A model generated the notes under the pieces. It made no database searches and was not told the DNA's origin. It saw nothing but the letters and a program-made list of their open reading frames with translations. From contig OX387197.1 in the NCBI GenBank assembly GCA_947561715.1, forward strand, positions 22,904,266-22,968,265: DNA of 64,000 nucleotides, read 5' to 3'. A program made the position numbers and the translations under genes. Below, piece by piece: positions 25,339 through 37,062 of this stretch (positions are counted from its first letter, which is position 1; each line of letters opens with the position of its first letter). This stretch comes from Ascidia mentula. Its lineage: Eukaryota; Chordata; Ascidiacea; Phlebobranchia; Ascidiidae.

Positions 25339-27064
25339 ATGATTTTGTATGCTACGATTATTGCCTTGGCGACATTGCAGCTTGCTAATGCTGAAGTGTG
25401 GTATCAGTTGGACGGACAAGAGTATATCGTGCCACTCGTTACCTCTCTCTCTTTCTCTGATGCTGAAGCCAAATGCAAAGCGATAAACGGCCACGTGGCT
25501 TATTTAAATTCAACAAAAATTTTTGATTTTTTGGCAGCGAAAATCACCGTTAATGTGGGTATGTGTCCAAAGTCTTCGTATGGTGCGCGATAACAGCCTT
25601 ATACGGTGTATGTTTAAATAGGCTTTAATCTACAACGTTTTTACATTGGAGCGAAGAGAATTATCGGCACGGATATATTTATTTGGACGGACGGCACAAA
25701 GGTTAATAATACTAATATACCGTGGACACAAGGGGAACCAAACAACTTGAACGGTGTCGAAAACTGCTTGGAAATGCTGCGAATGTATGGACTGACGGTG
25801 AACGATGTCATATGCTCGAGTCCGAAGCCATACATATGTCAACGTAAAATAAGCGGTAACTAAAGTGTTTAATTTTGTGTGCACTCAACCATGTCCCTTT
25901 TTTCGGAATCATGGTCTCGTCGCCAAGTGTAATGACAGAAAATTATAGGCTAGAATATGCAGGAATGCTTACAATTTCATTGGTTTTATACCACCGAACG
26001 ATTTACATTCAAAACCGAAATGACAAATACGTAAACTCGCACAACCGATATAAGTTTAACGGCAGCAATGGCAGTGGAACAGTTATGGATATTTATTTGA
26101 GCCACAAAAATTATCCAACGACACAACGGCAAGTGACGTAGGAAAATAATCCCATTTTCCGTGACAGGTCTCATGGTCAATCCCCGTTTAACCGGAATCC
26201 GAACTTCTGATCAAAACATAACTCCAATTATGGATGGGCCAGGTTGGTAAAATTTGTTTTGAGTTGTTTCAGTTGGCTTTCAGCGTATATGTCCTAAACA
26301 TTTCCAACAAACAGAAATAAATCTCCTAATCGTATGCCTTATTACCGAAGAAAACACGATTCGTCATCAAGGTTCAACAGTTTGGAAATGTTTGTGTTTT
26401 GTTTAGTCGGGAAGACAAACTTGACTCTGTACATCGCCATCCCATTTTCGTTGCTGCTGGTAGTGGTGGTGGTCGGCGCAGCTGTAGCCTGGGTGCTGTA
26501 CAGGAAAAAAGGTACAGCAGGGTGAGTCATAGACTTTAGGTTACTGTGATACATTTAGGTTAACGATCTATACGCAGTGGTTTGTAAATATGCTTAAAAA
26601 TCGTACTAACAAAGTTAAACTGCAATTCAAATTGGGTTATTTATTTGCAATCAAGTTTTTTTTTTAAATAAGAAAAAACCTAATTAAAACGTTTGAGACG
26701 CAGAGGAAAAACTTAACTTTCTAAAATGAAATTTAGCACTTGAACCTGGCCTGCATGTGTTTTCGGTTCTGTGCTTAAGTATTCTAATTTGCAGCACCAG
26801 GAATACCAGGGACATTCCTTCTACAAACGCACAACCCGAACAAGAAACAAATTACGAAATTCCAATCCCAGGACAAGTTCACCAATACGATTACATTAAA
26901 ACAGGTGAGGATTGAGTTGTAGCTTACAAATGATTGAAGTGGGTTTAGGCTGAATTACACCACTTGTTTCAGACGCCAGCTCCATAAACAGCGTAAGCTA
27001 CGTGAATGTACAGAGTGGTAGCATTCTAGAGAATCATGCGGATTACCTGGAAATAACGGGATAA
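25339..27064 (+). CDS. Receptor G: C-type lectin-like transmembrane receptor with complete EPN calcium site
   Basis: Predicted 281 residues. Exons: 25339-25558, 25622-25855, 26168-26242, 26407-26521, 26795-26904, 26973-27064. The start at 25339 is preferred over an in-frame ATG at 25243, because it begins directly with a good signal peptide (MILYATIIALATL). CTLD about 19-151 with FIWTDGT, EPNN, GVEN and VNDVIC. It keeps the EPN, the following Glu and the Asn-Asp pair, the full set of primary calcium ligands of mannose-type CTLDs. Short stalk (152-176), TM about 184-207 followed by YRKK. The tail has YEIPIP, YDYIKT, SVSYVNV and DYLEITG; VSYVNV fits the ITIM consensus exactly and contains a YxN site. 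Near-identical copy: receptor I. Confidence 0.85.
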
Positions 27065-27530
27065 CTACATTGATCAAAAATGTCCTCTATAATGGTTGAG
27101 TCAAACCCTAATGTGGTTGACGTGTTATCGTTGCTTCTATATATTCCCTTCACACGAAAAGGCCCGTCTTCCAAAGTTGCTATTTGGCGCACATGATGTT
27201 TGGCATGGAGAAATTTTCGAATCCTTTTACAAAATTTAATAACTTACCATATGTCAAGTGCTGTCATATATGCCTGATTAACTTACAAGTTCATGAAAGA
27301 AATGCATTGTTTGCGTTGAAAAGTCAATGGACTTTTGTACCTGTTGTTTGCCGTGATATGCAATAATGCGTTAAAAAGTTTTCATTCGTCGAAGATGTAT
27401 GTATACGATAATATGAGAAGGTGTGTGTATGGTAATGTGTGTGTTATTAACCACTACTGTCTAAAATCATAGACTCTATTTCACAATAATTTCAGGACCT
27501 GAGTCACAGTGGCAAGCTGAGGGCGTTGGA
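27065..27530. other. Spacer between receptor G and the following pseudogene
   Basis: Matches 35604-36090 downstream of receptor I with small indels. No gene recognised; it is part of the duplicated block. Confidence 0.5.
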
Positions 27531-28840
27531 AAGTAGCGTTGAACAACTACTCATGTTACATCTTTTTATCGCCGTCTCCTTACCGCCTCTAGCGTTCTCT
27601 AATATGTTATCTACGATAACTTCTGCGTGTGGTGACCTGAGACTATGTATGTGTGGAAGTAACGCAAGGGATTCGTTGTGTGAGACACTTATAAGTTTTT
27701 GGCCAATTTTTACGTTTGAATTAAGGCATATGTACCCTCCTGGGTTTAAGCAGGTCCAACTAGCCCTGAGAAATATTACCGTTACACTTACACAAGAGAA
27801 TTCGCGGGAAAACGTTTTCGCGTAGCTACAGGTTGTAAAAAGCCCAATCACTACATTGGCCACATAGGACAAGGTTAAATACAAACTGTTTACATTTACA
27901 TTAGTAACATATAATTGCTTGATCAAATCGATTTTGTTTGAAATATTTTCTCTCACAGAAGCATGAACGTCAAAATAGTAAACGTTGCGTTGACAGCTAC
28001 GAAGTTTGTTTGTGCTCGAGTTTGCGGACAAAGAGTTGCACGGACAGAGAATGTCATGAAACCAGAAATTTTAGAAACCTTTTTCGATGTTGAGTTCAAT
28101 GCGAAGCTAAAAACGGCGGTGTTACGCATGTAAACTCATTAAATGTTTTCCAACTTTTTGATTGTGAAAATCGTTTTGGGACCAATTGAGAGTGTCGCCT
28201 GTTGTACAATGTGCAATACCATAATGGGCAAACCCGTTGGTCAAAACCTTTATAAAGAGGGAAATTTTGTGCAACACCAAACAATCTTCATAAAGAGGGA
28301 AAAAATGCCTGAAATAGAAGCAGCAGAACTATTTTGGTGCTACCCCGTTTCGTGCTCAATCCCGCGGCCATACATTTGTCGGTGAACGAATATTGGTAAG
28401 TGATGGAATCAATCACTTCTCAGAACAGTAAATAGAAAGCTTCATAAACTTATGACTCAATATCTGCTGGTTTACAATAGAATTTTCAACTGTTTCGTTC
28501 AAGAAATGGCCAAGAAAATATCCTATGGGTTTCAATAGTTGGGTGTTTGCTGGTAATAAAGCTGATTTGTTTGGCAGTGATTGCAAAACTCCACAGGAAT
28601 ATAAAAATGGTAAGTGTGTGAATCATAGCAATATACATTAGTTTCAAAGAAATAGTCACAGAAATGTTTTAGATCAAAGTTTTCAGACACTCGAGGTCTC
28701 AGCAATTCGTGCCCCATCCGCATGTGGCCGTATGGAGTTGGAATACAAAATCCAACTTCCAACGCTTCAAACGGAGATTCGCACCACGACACCATAAGTA
28801 GGATTATCCAATTACACATGTCTGGATAGTTTTGTGACAA
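27531..28840 (+). pseudogene. Lectin receptor pseudogene 1 (G-like)
   Basis: A signal-peptide-like frame starts at 27553 (MLHLFIAVSLPPLAF). Positions 28087-28195 recall the GHVAYLNSTKIFDF segment of receptor G but are out of frame and stopped. 28310-28383 encodes a CTLD end (WCYPVSCS, then RPYICR). 28530-28610 encodes an apolar helix (GCLLVIKLICLAVIAKL) with a donor after it, and 28686-28797 a possible tail exon with EYKIQLP. The CTLD is disrupted, so no functional receptor is expected. Two relatives follow at 36090 and 39150; all three share the same broken CTLD core, so decay predates the duplications. Confidence 0.65.
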
Positions 28841-29079
28841 CTGTGCAACATCTTCGTGTTTGCTTTCGGTAGATATCGACCCAGTTGCACTCTATATATC
28901 ATTTATCAACGCACCAAGAGCTTCTCATTTCATGGCCTAGATTGATTTGATTACTGATTTTTGACGTACTTTGATTACTGATACATAAGTTTTGAAAAGA
29001 TTTAGAGTTTTTTTCTTTTGTTCGCCGTTATAATTCGCTTGCCATATATTCTGTTACAAAAGTTTGCGAGCACTACGTT

Positions 29080-29344
29080 ACTTTAATCTTAGAACTGAAA
29101 CGTTTTTCATTAGTTGGTCAGGCAGCAGGTTCAAAACGGTCATAGGTTATCTAGTCAGGCGCTCATATGAAGGTGATTCTCCGTGAGGAAATGCAGGTTT
29201 CAACTATATTATCCAGGAAATAACATTGAAAACAAATTTACATGTAGTATATGCAAAAACGCGGAACGCGACACCACAACAAACCAACAACCTCGCGCGC
29301 TTGATGACGTCACTGTACAAAATAGCCCTATGTAGGCGGGTACT
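29080..29344 (+). promoter_or_regulatory. Promoter-like block of a lost J-type receptor
   Basis: Nearly matches 40160-40415, the region upstream of receptor J, including GATGACGTCACTG (a CRE-like palindrome TGACGTCA) and CCCTATGTAGGCG. In J it leads to the TATA-like box and start codon; here it is joined directly to a tail-exon relic at about 29344-29351. Confidence 0.55.
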
Positions 29345-29930
29345 GTCACGTGTACAACAAACTGCCTGAAGAAACCCCAGATTATAACGTACTCCATAAC
29401 GAAAACATCACGAAGTTTGTTGGTGAATGTGCGTACGACGAAGTCAGAGCTTCAGGCGAACCTGCACAAACCCAATCAGAGGAACAGCCGATTTCCAGAC
29501 ATACGAGCAAGTTATGTTACCACATGAGAAACCGAAAAAACTACCCAATGATGACCGCAAGTTTATATCTGTCCGTGAAGTTGAGTTAGCAGAAAAATCC
29601 GCAAAATCCGGTTTAAGTTATATCGTAGTACGACAGAACGAGCCGCCTTGGTATTTTGTAGTCAAACGAGAGCAAAGAGGAAAAATGACCGACGAAATCG
29701 TCCAAGATCAAGAAAAAGCTGTCGTGGAAATCTGTGGGAGCACCGATATCCAGCACAGTGGGTAAGCACCCTCAAGCCAAGAGTAAAGGGAGGAACTCCG
29801 GCTATGAAGTAGCGAGAAGCTTTTCGAGGCAAACTTCAAAATGTGTGATGGTGGCTGACGAAATAATAGAGGAAGACTGCAAAGAGGTGGAAAGAAGAGC
29901 AACCTCGGTATACTTCGATGACGTCATTTA
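29345..29930 (+). pseudogene. Tail-only relic of a J/K-type receptor
   Basis: Matches the last exon of receptors J (42257-43042) and K (45419-46186) from the VYNKLP site onwards: YNVL, AYDEVRASGEP, later sites and the SFSRQTSKCVMV block. An internal deletion near 29470 (about 150 bases relative to J) shifts the frame. No CTLD, stalk or TM exon precedes it; a J-type promoter block is fused just upstream. The 3' flank (29990-30110) also matches that of J (43030-43140). It is the remains of a first J copy, removed by a deletion of what is about 1.84 kb in J. Confidence 0.75.
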
Positions 29931-30479
29931 ATGGAAATGGAAACGACAGTGAATCTACGAGGAACAACCATTTGTGACATTTGCTGTTACATGTTTCCAT
30001 AAATAAACATGCTGATATCATCTGCCAGTCTTTAGCTGGTCTGATGATAATTTACACAGGGTTTTGCCTTTTATTACGCTTTTTTGCGCTTTGGCATTTA
30101 TTGTCGTGTTAGCGTTAACGTACTCTCCCTGATGAAGGTCCGTTGGGTAACTAATAATTCCTCGACCGAATAAATAAGTTTTGCCAGAATAACTTTGACG
30201 TGAAAAAAACTTTGGCGATTTGCCAGAAGAACTTTACAATTTTTCTGTTTCTCTTATTCGCTCCACTTTCTACAAATTATGAGTGTTTATGTGTTAATAA
30301 AACGATAGTTGGAGGTTTATGAAAAAGGCAATTGTGGTGTCAAAATGATGAGAACTTTCAAAGTTTAACGTTTCATTGCAATAAAGTGTTGTGCTGAGGA
30401 ATGTTAAGCTTGCTTTGAAAAAACACATTTATAGTCTTCGTGAAACCAAGATTAAATTTGACAAGTATACACAGAATCG

Positions 30480-30632
30480 AACACTGTATCTAACGAACGA
30501 TAACCTGCTCACCTTGCGACTGTACGCAAATATAGCCTTACGTAGGTGAGGGTCTCCAAATATGTGGGTGTTTTGTATATACACCAAGAAGCCGTGTTTT
30601 GATGGCACAAGATTGTTTTATGGTAATAAGCG
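30480..30632 (+). promoter_or_regulatory. Conserved promoter block of receptor H
   Basis: The same block precedes J (about 40380-40488) and K (about 43590-43727). Shared features in order are an ACCTGCT segment (H and K), TATGTAGG-type and ATGTGGGTG segments, a TATA-like box (30574-30583; J 40428-40437; K 43671-43679), then a conserved GGCACAAGATTGTTTT stretch about 20-30 bases before the ATG. The TATA-like box sits about 57-60 bases from the start codon in all three, so transcription probably starts within about 30 bases of the ATG. Confidence 0.55.
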
Positions 30633-33269
30633 ATGGATCTTGCTTTGTTTCTTTGTTTTGTGATGTGCTTCTCAACACAAGTTACTTCCCGAACCTGGCA
30701 TCAGTTTAAAGGTTACGAGTATTATATGGAATACAGTAATGTCAGTAATTACGCTCAAGCTCAAAGTGGATGTGCTGGAAGAAATGCAAGTGTGGCAAAT
30801 GTTAAAACGACTCAAATATTTAACTTTATTTCCGAAACAATACGTGAGAAAGGTGAATATTTCCTTATCATATCTTTTGGTAATTTCTGGTTTACAACCA
30901 AAATGCGCATTGCATTTCACCAGTTAGGAGTCAAAGTATTTGGTAATATGTTTTTTACGTGCAACAATATGAGATACATGTTTGTAGGGTTTTCAAACCA
31001 TCCCTACGCATATTACATTGGTGCAACGAGAAAAACAGGCACCAACAAGTTTCAATGGACAGATGGGACAAGCGTAAATGTAGCACAATGGCGGAAAGGA
31101 GAACCCAACAACATTACAGGAAACGAGGATTGTGTGATAATGGGATACACTTTAGATTCGAATTCTGCATTTAAGTGGAGTGATGTTGCTTGCTCATACA
31201 AAACAAGATACGTTTGTCAAAGAATGATTGCACGTGAGGACAAATGTTATTGTTAAATGTAACAAATTGATCGTAAAGTGATGACTCTTGAAAAATTTTG
31301 TGAATTTGAAAGCAACTTCAACGACCACATTAAGCAATGCAAGTAAATTGACATCGCTTTCCATCACCTCCTCGAGCTCACCGAAAATCACTGGCACAAC
31401 AGCGAAAGCCACCAACACGATGAGTTCCTTAACCAGTAGTACAGTAAAGATTGAAACTACGTCAAAGAACATTGCAACTTCAAGTAAGAAATCCCCAAGG
31501 GGGGTTTATTGTTGTAGACATTGTGTAGCCGGAAATGAAACGCATGAAACAAAAGTTGCTTTATTGGACAACCACAATCACAACTTTTTTAACATAAAAG
31601 ACGAAGACAGAATGCCGTAATGATAAGATAAGTCTGTGTTTGTCTTTACTTAGCTACACAACGTTACCGTCACAAGTAAAAATGACTCCAGAATATCGTA
31701 AGTTATTCGATGTTATTACGGTGTCCTGTGCAAATAATGGGGACCGGCCATTATGTCATGTAATTTCTCATAACGCTGCAAAACGTGTCGCCTTTCATCC
31801 TTGAGGGGGAAGTGGAAGGGGAAGCGTTGAGTAAATTGAACGACGTCAGCGTCTTTGGGGACGGATCGTTTGTTCACCGCGGTCATTTTTTCACGATTCT
31901 AAAACATTCGGCTTCGTTTACTCATTATTTAAACGAGAATCATATTTGGAAAGAAGCCCGTTGTTTGATACAAGTACCATTCAGTGCAAATAAAAGCAGC
32001 TTTAAAACTGAAGATAATATATCAAAATTAAGCTAAACATTTTGGGTATGGAACCATTTACTTTATAGGTACGAAAAAAATATGTGGTAGAACCTTTATT
32101 CGTTGGTCCACTACAATAGATATACGCAAACATTGGTACATGTACCAGCATCGATACATAAGCTGCCGACCACCGGAACGCGACCATCAAATATTTTTCA
32201 TAAATCCACATTAACAAACACATTTTTTCGGGGGTGTGTTTCTCGCGGCCCAACACCAGGACGTGCGATGCAACCAAAATTCCTAGATTTACATTGCAAT
32301 CGACTTTTCCTTCCATAAGTTAGTACAGGTACTCGGTATTTTTAGAATGGTGCAGCCGCTACGTCGCATAACAAAGTTTAAATAGCACTTCAATACATCA
32401 TATGTGAAGTTTGTAAACCCTTCTGCTCATTATCCCTAAATAAATATTTAAAATAATGTTTCAAACAATCTTACACCCTAATGGGAGTTTAGTAGGCCTG
32501 CGATTGTCTTCGTTGTTCCCTTTGTGCTCACCTGTGTGATGTGCCGAATGGGGGTAATATGAAAGGTATGCATTCCTGTCAAATACACTTTTACCATTTT
32601 CACTCAAATATAGATAGAACGTTTGGCATAGACAAATGCTCAAGATATAAATAATATTCTTTTTGGTTCCAGGTGTCCAAGTGACTACTGGTTTGCCACC
32701 CGGAAATCAAACTTTAAATCTAAACCACACTCGAATCCATGTTCTCCCGGGTAAAGGCAAATTTGTGTGAAGTATATTTGTCTGTAACAGAACTGGGCTG
32801 ATATTTTTCTGAATAAATTTATCGTTTGCTTCCATACCAGCTAACAGGTTTTGCTAATTTTTAGGCAACAGTGCTGCAAATTTGACAATAATATACATCG
32901 TCGTTCCTTGCGTGTTGGCAGTGATTGCCATCTTCCTGGCTGTTGTCTGGATCATGTGCCGGAATAGAACGAGGTGAAAAATTGTGAAACTGGCAATGAA
33001 GACCCAAACTGGTTTATGTTACCAAAATGCTCCTTTTTAGCAAGAGCAGCAACACCACCACACCGAGTGTTCCGCAAAATAAGGTCACGGAACAACCCAA
33101 ACCCAAGGCAATTTACGAAATTCCAATTGAAGCTCCGCAATACGATTACATTGAAACAGGTAAGACGGGGTTTACACCCTTAGATCGTGGATTAACTTTT
33201 GTTTACCGTTTTTGTTCAGGAACCCACGCAAAAGACGCAGCAACTTACGTAAACTTACAAGGAAGTTAG
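30633..33269 (+). CDS. Receptor H: chimeric C-type lectin receptor (K-type head on F-type stalk, TM and tail)
   Basis: Predicted 330 residues. Exons: 30633-30852, 30988-31233, 31313-31483, 32673-32750, 32865-32973, 33041-33159, 33220-33269. Signal peptide and CTLD (about 1-155; FQWTDGTS, EPNN, WSDVAC) closely follow receptor K. The 171-base stalk exon is K-like in its first half and F-like after about 31395, and everything downstream copies F: TM about 246-269, YEIPIE, YDYIET, TYVNLQ. A TAG at 33267-33269 ends the tail eleven codons before the homologous F stop, removing the VYENYV site. Intron 1 (30853-30987, 135 bases) is open in frame, so a retained form is possible. Intron 3 carries about 600 bases not in F (about 32048-32650). 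Confidence 0.83.
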
Positions 33270-33895
33270 GACTAGTCGGTGTACGAGGATTACATGTAAA
33301 CAACGGGTTTACATCAGATATTGGAAGCGATTAATTGTGCATGGACCAGTAATAGCCTTGTCGTATTATGGCGTCACTTTCTGGTTGCCTTTGTTTTATA
33401 AAAAGTCCATATTCATGGCTGCGTGACGCAAAAGAATTTCTCTTTTGTTATGGTTGTTTTTCCTTTTACGCGCAATGCACGTCCTTTTTTGACAGTCCAA
33501 AGTGTAAAGTTTTTTCTTAATTTATTCATTCTGTATCATAATACCACGCGCTAATGCAACAAAACATTACTTTTCAGCACATTGTAAGAGTTATATTAAA
33601 CCCCAATGTTAAAAAAGCACGGCATCGACCACCTAACAGTAAGCGTTGGGGGGTTTATGAGGAAGTGGTATTGGTTTGAAAACAGCCATAAGATGCATTC
33701 ATCGTTCCCAAGAACGTCCGGAAATTGTTGAGACCCAAGTTTCCCGTGCATAATTAGGAAGCTAAACTTTTAGAGCTTAGATTAACATCAAATAAGGCCT
33801 TGGTTAATAACAACTGCCTTCAATTAGGTTTTAATAAGTTAGAACAGCATTTCACGTTAGTCAAATCTAAATCACTTCGCAGTTGCAGGATCATC
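33270..33895. other. Spacer between receptors H and I, copy of the F-G spacer
   Basis: Aligns throughout with 24737-25338, including the unused former end of the F-type tail just after the H stop. No gene recognised. Confidence 0.55.
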
Positions 33896-35603
33896 ATGAT
33901 ATTGTATGCTACGATTATTGCCTTGGCGACATTGCATGTTAATGCTGAAGTGTGGTATCAGTTGGACGGACAAGAGTATGTCGTTCCACTCGTTACCTCT
34001 CTCTCTTTCTCTGATGCTGAAGCCAAATGCAAAGCGAAAAACGGCCACGTGGCGTATTTAAATTCAACAAAAATTTTTGATTTTTTGGCAGCGAAAATCA
34101 CCGTTAATGTGGGTATGTGTCCAAAGTCTTCGTATGGTGCGCGATAACAGCCTTATACGGTGTATGTTTAAATAGGCTTTAATCTACAACGTTTTTACAT
34201 TGGAGCGAAGAGAATTATCGGCACGGATATATTTATTTGGACGGACGGCACAAAGGTTAATAATACTAATATACCGTGGACACAAGGGGAACCAAACAAC
34301 TTGAATGGCGTCGAAAACTGCTTGGAAATGCTGCGAATGTATGGACTGACAGTGAACGATGTCATATGCTCGAGTCCGAAGCCATACATATGTCAACGTA
34401 AAATTAGCGGTAACTAAAGTGTTCAATTTTGTGTGCACTCAACCATGTCCATTTTTTCGGAATCATGGTCTCGCCGCCAAGTGTAATGACATAAAATTAT
34501 AGGCTAGAATATGCAGGAATGCTTACAATTTGATTGGTTTTACCACCGAATGATTTACATTCAAAACCGAAATGTCAAATACGTAAACTCGCACAACCGA
34601 TATAAGTTTAACGGCAGCAATGGCAGTAGAACAGTTATGAATATTAATTTGAGCCACAAAAATTACCAACAACACCACGGCAAGTGACGTAGGAAAATAA
34701 TCCCATTTTCCGTGACAGGTCTCCTGATCACTCCCCGTTTAACCGGAATCCGAACTTCTGATCAAAACATAACTCCAATTATGGATGGGCCAGGTTGGTA
34801 AAGTTTGTTTTGAGTTGTTTTAGTAGGCTTTCAGCGTATATGTCCTAAACATTTACAACAAACAGAAATTAATCTCCTAATCGTATACCTTATTACCGAA
34901 GAAAACACGATTCGTAATCAAGGTTCAACTTTTTGGAAATGTTTGTGTTTTGTTTAGTCGGGAAGAGAAACTTGACGCTGTACATCGCCATCCCATTCTC
35001 CTTGCTGCTGGTAGTGGTGGTGATCGGCGCAGCTGTAGCCTGGGTGCTGTACAGGAAAATAGGTACAGCAGGGTGAGTCATAGTCTTTAGGTTAATGTGA
35101 TACCTTCAGGTTAACGATCTATATGCAGTGGTTTGTAAATATGCTTCAAAATCGTACTTACAAAGTTAAACTGTAATTCAAATTGGGTTATTTATTTGCA
35201 ATCATGTTTTTTTTCAAAAAAAAAAAAGTTTGAGACGCAGAGGAAAAACCTAACTTTCTAAAATGAAGTTTAACACTTGAACCTCACCTGCATGTGTTTT
35301 CAGTTCTGTGCTCAAGTATTCTAAATTTGTAGCCCAACGAATACAAGGAACATTCCTTTTCCAAACGCACAACCCGAACAAGAAACAAATTACGAAATTC
35401 CAATCCCAGGACAAGTTCACCAATACGATTACATTAAAACAGGTGAGGATTGAGTTGTAGCCTACAAATGATTTTTTGTGGGTTTAGGCTGAATTACACC
35501 ACTTGTTTCAGACGCCAGCTCCATAAACAGCGTAAGCTACGTGAATGTACAGAGTGGTAGCATTCTAGAGAATGATGCGGATTACCTGGAAATAACGGGA
35601 TAA
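33896..35603 (+). CDS. Receptor I: C-type lectin-like transmembrane receptor, near-identical copy of G
   Basis: Predicted 280 residues. Exons: 33896-34112, 34176-34409, 34719-34793, 34958-35072, 35333-35442, 35512-35603. Domain order as in G: signal peptide, CTLD (about 18-150) with EPNN, GVEN and VNDVIC, short stalk, TM about 183-206, tail with YEIPIP, YDYIKT, VSYVNV and DYLEITG. By eye the second CTLD exon differs from that of G at four of 234 bases, and the encoded protein there is unchanged; the first CTLD exon has a few changes (LHVNA for LQLANA, AKN for AIN). The stalk and juxtamembrane exons differ more. The gene looks intact and recently duplicated. Confidence 0.85.
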
Positions 35604-36090
35604 CCACATTGATCAGACATGTTCTCTATAATAGGTTGAGTCAAACGCTAATGTGGTTGACGTTTTATCGTTGCTTCTATATGTTCCTTTCACACGAAAA
35701 GGCAAAACCCGTCTTCCAAACTTGCTATTTGGCGCACATGATGTTTGGCACGGATGAATTTTCGAATACTTTTACAAAATGTAATAACCTACCATATGTA
35801 CCAGTATAAACAGCAAGTGTCATATATGACTGATTAACATTCAAATTCATGAAAGAAATCCATTGTTTAAGTTGAAAACCCAATGTACTTTTGTACCATT
35901 TGTTTGCCGTGTTACCCAATGCGTTAAAAAGTTTTCATTTGTCGAAGGTGTATATACGATAACATTAGAAGGTGTGTGTATATGGTAATGTGTGTATTAT
36001 CCGCCAATGCTGTCTAAAATCACCAGCTTTATTTCACTCCAATAAATTCAGGACCTGAGTCTCTGTGGCAAGCTGAGGGTGTTGGAAAGT
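35604..36090. other. Spacer between receptor I and pseudogene 2
   Basis: Copy of 27065-27530 with small indels; no gene recognised. Confidence 0.5.
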
Positions 36091-36198
36091 GGCGTTGAAC
36101 TACTACTCATGTTACATCTTTTTATCGCCGCCTCCTTACCGCTCCTAGCGTTTGCTAATATGTTATCTATGACAACTTCTGCATGTGGTGAGCTGAGG

Positions 36199-36272
36199 CT
36201 ATGTATGCGTGTCAGTGACGCGAAGGACTCGTTGTATGAAGTGTCCTTCGCGTCACTGCCACGCATACATAG
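36199..36272. repeat. 30-base inverted repeat (hairpin) with 14-base loop
   Basis: The left arm 36199-36228 is the reverse complement of the right arm 36243-36272 with one mismatch. Pseudogene 1 has only the left arm at the same place, so the right arm arose after the duplication and replaced local sequence. Confidence 0.9.
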
Positions 36273-37062
36273 TCAAACTTGTTACATTCACATTAGTAAC
36301 ATATATTTGCCTGATCACATCGATTTTGTTTGAAATATTTTCTCTCACAGAAGCATGAATGTCAAGCTAATAAACATTGCGTTGACAACAATGAAACTTG
36401 TTTGTGCTCGAGTATGTTATCGCGAATGTCATGAAACCAAAAATTGCTGAATCCTTTATGCGATGCTGAATTCAAATGTTAAGCGAAAAACGGCAGTGTG
36501 ATGTATGTAAACTCATTAAATGTTTTCCAACTTTTTGATTGCGAAAATCATTTTAGAACCAATTGAAAGCATCGCCTGTTGTACAATGTGCGATATAACT
36601 GCACATATAGGTTTGTCTGGACAGTGGAGGAAACACCAAATATTCTTGATAAAAAGGGGAAAAAATCCCTGAAATAGTAGCAGCAGAACAGTATTGGTGG
36701 TACCCCGTTTCGTGCTCAATCCCGCGGCCATACATTTGTCGGTGAATGAATATTGATAAATGATGGTATCAATTATATCTCAAAAAAGTGAATAGAAAGC
36801 TTCATAAAGACTCATTGTGGTTCTGACGTTTTATCATGGCAATATGGCGGTAAAATTAACTATGAATTTTGAATGAATTGTAATTGGTCTTGGTCTTACG
36901 AGTTAAATTTGCGGAATTGAATCGAAATTTTAACATGGCTAAAGGGGAGAACTCATACTGCACGACTGCCATTAATCAAAATTAAAAAAAAATGGTAAAG
37001 CGAACAAATACATCCTGTTGGTGTAAATAACTGAAATTAGTCTGTTATATTTTTGTGTAGAC

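Noticed and set aside
27504-28031. 175-codon open frame on the minus strand
   Set aside because: It lies antisense to pseudogene 1, has no signal peptide or domain signature, and is not kept in the copy at 36 kb.
29345-29930. Retrocopy (processed pseudogene) of a J/K tail
   Set aside because: The homologous tail is a single exon anyway, a J-type promoter block is fused upstream, matching 3' flank follows, and no poly(A) tract or target duplication was seen. A deletion within a tandem copy explains it better.
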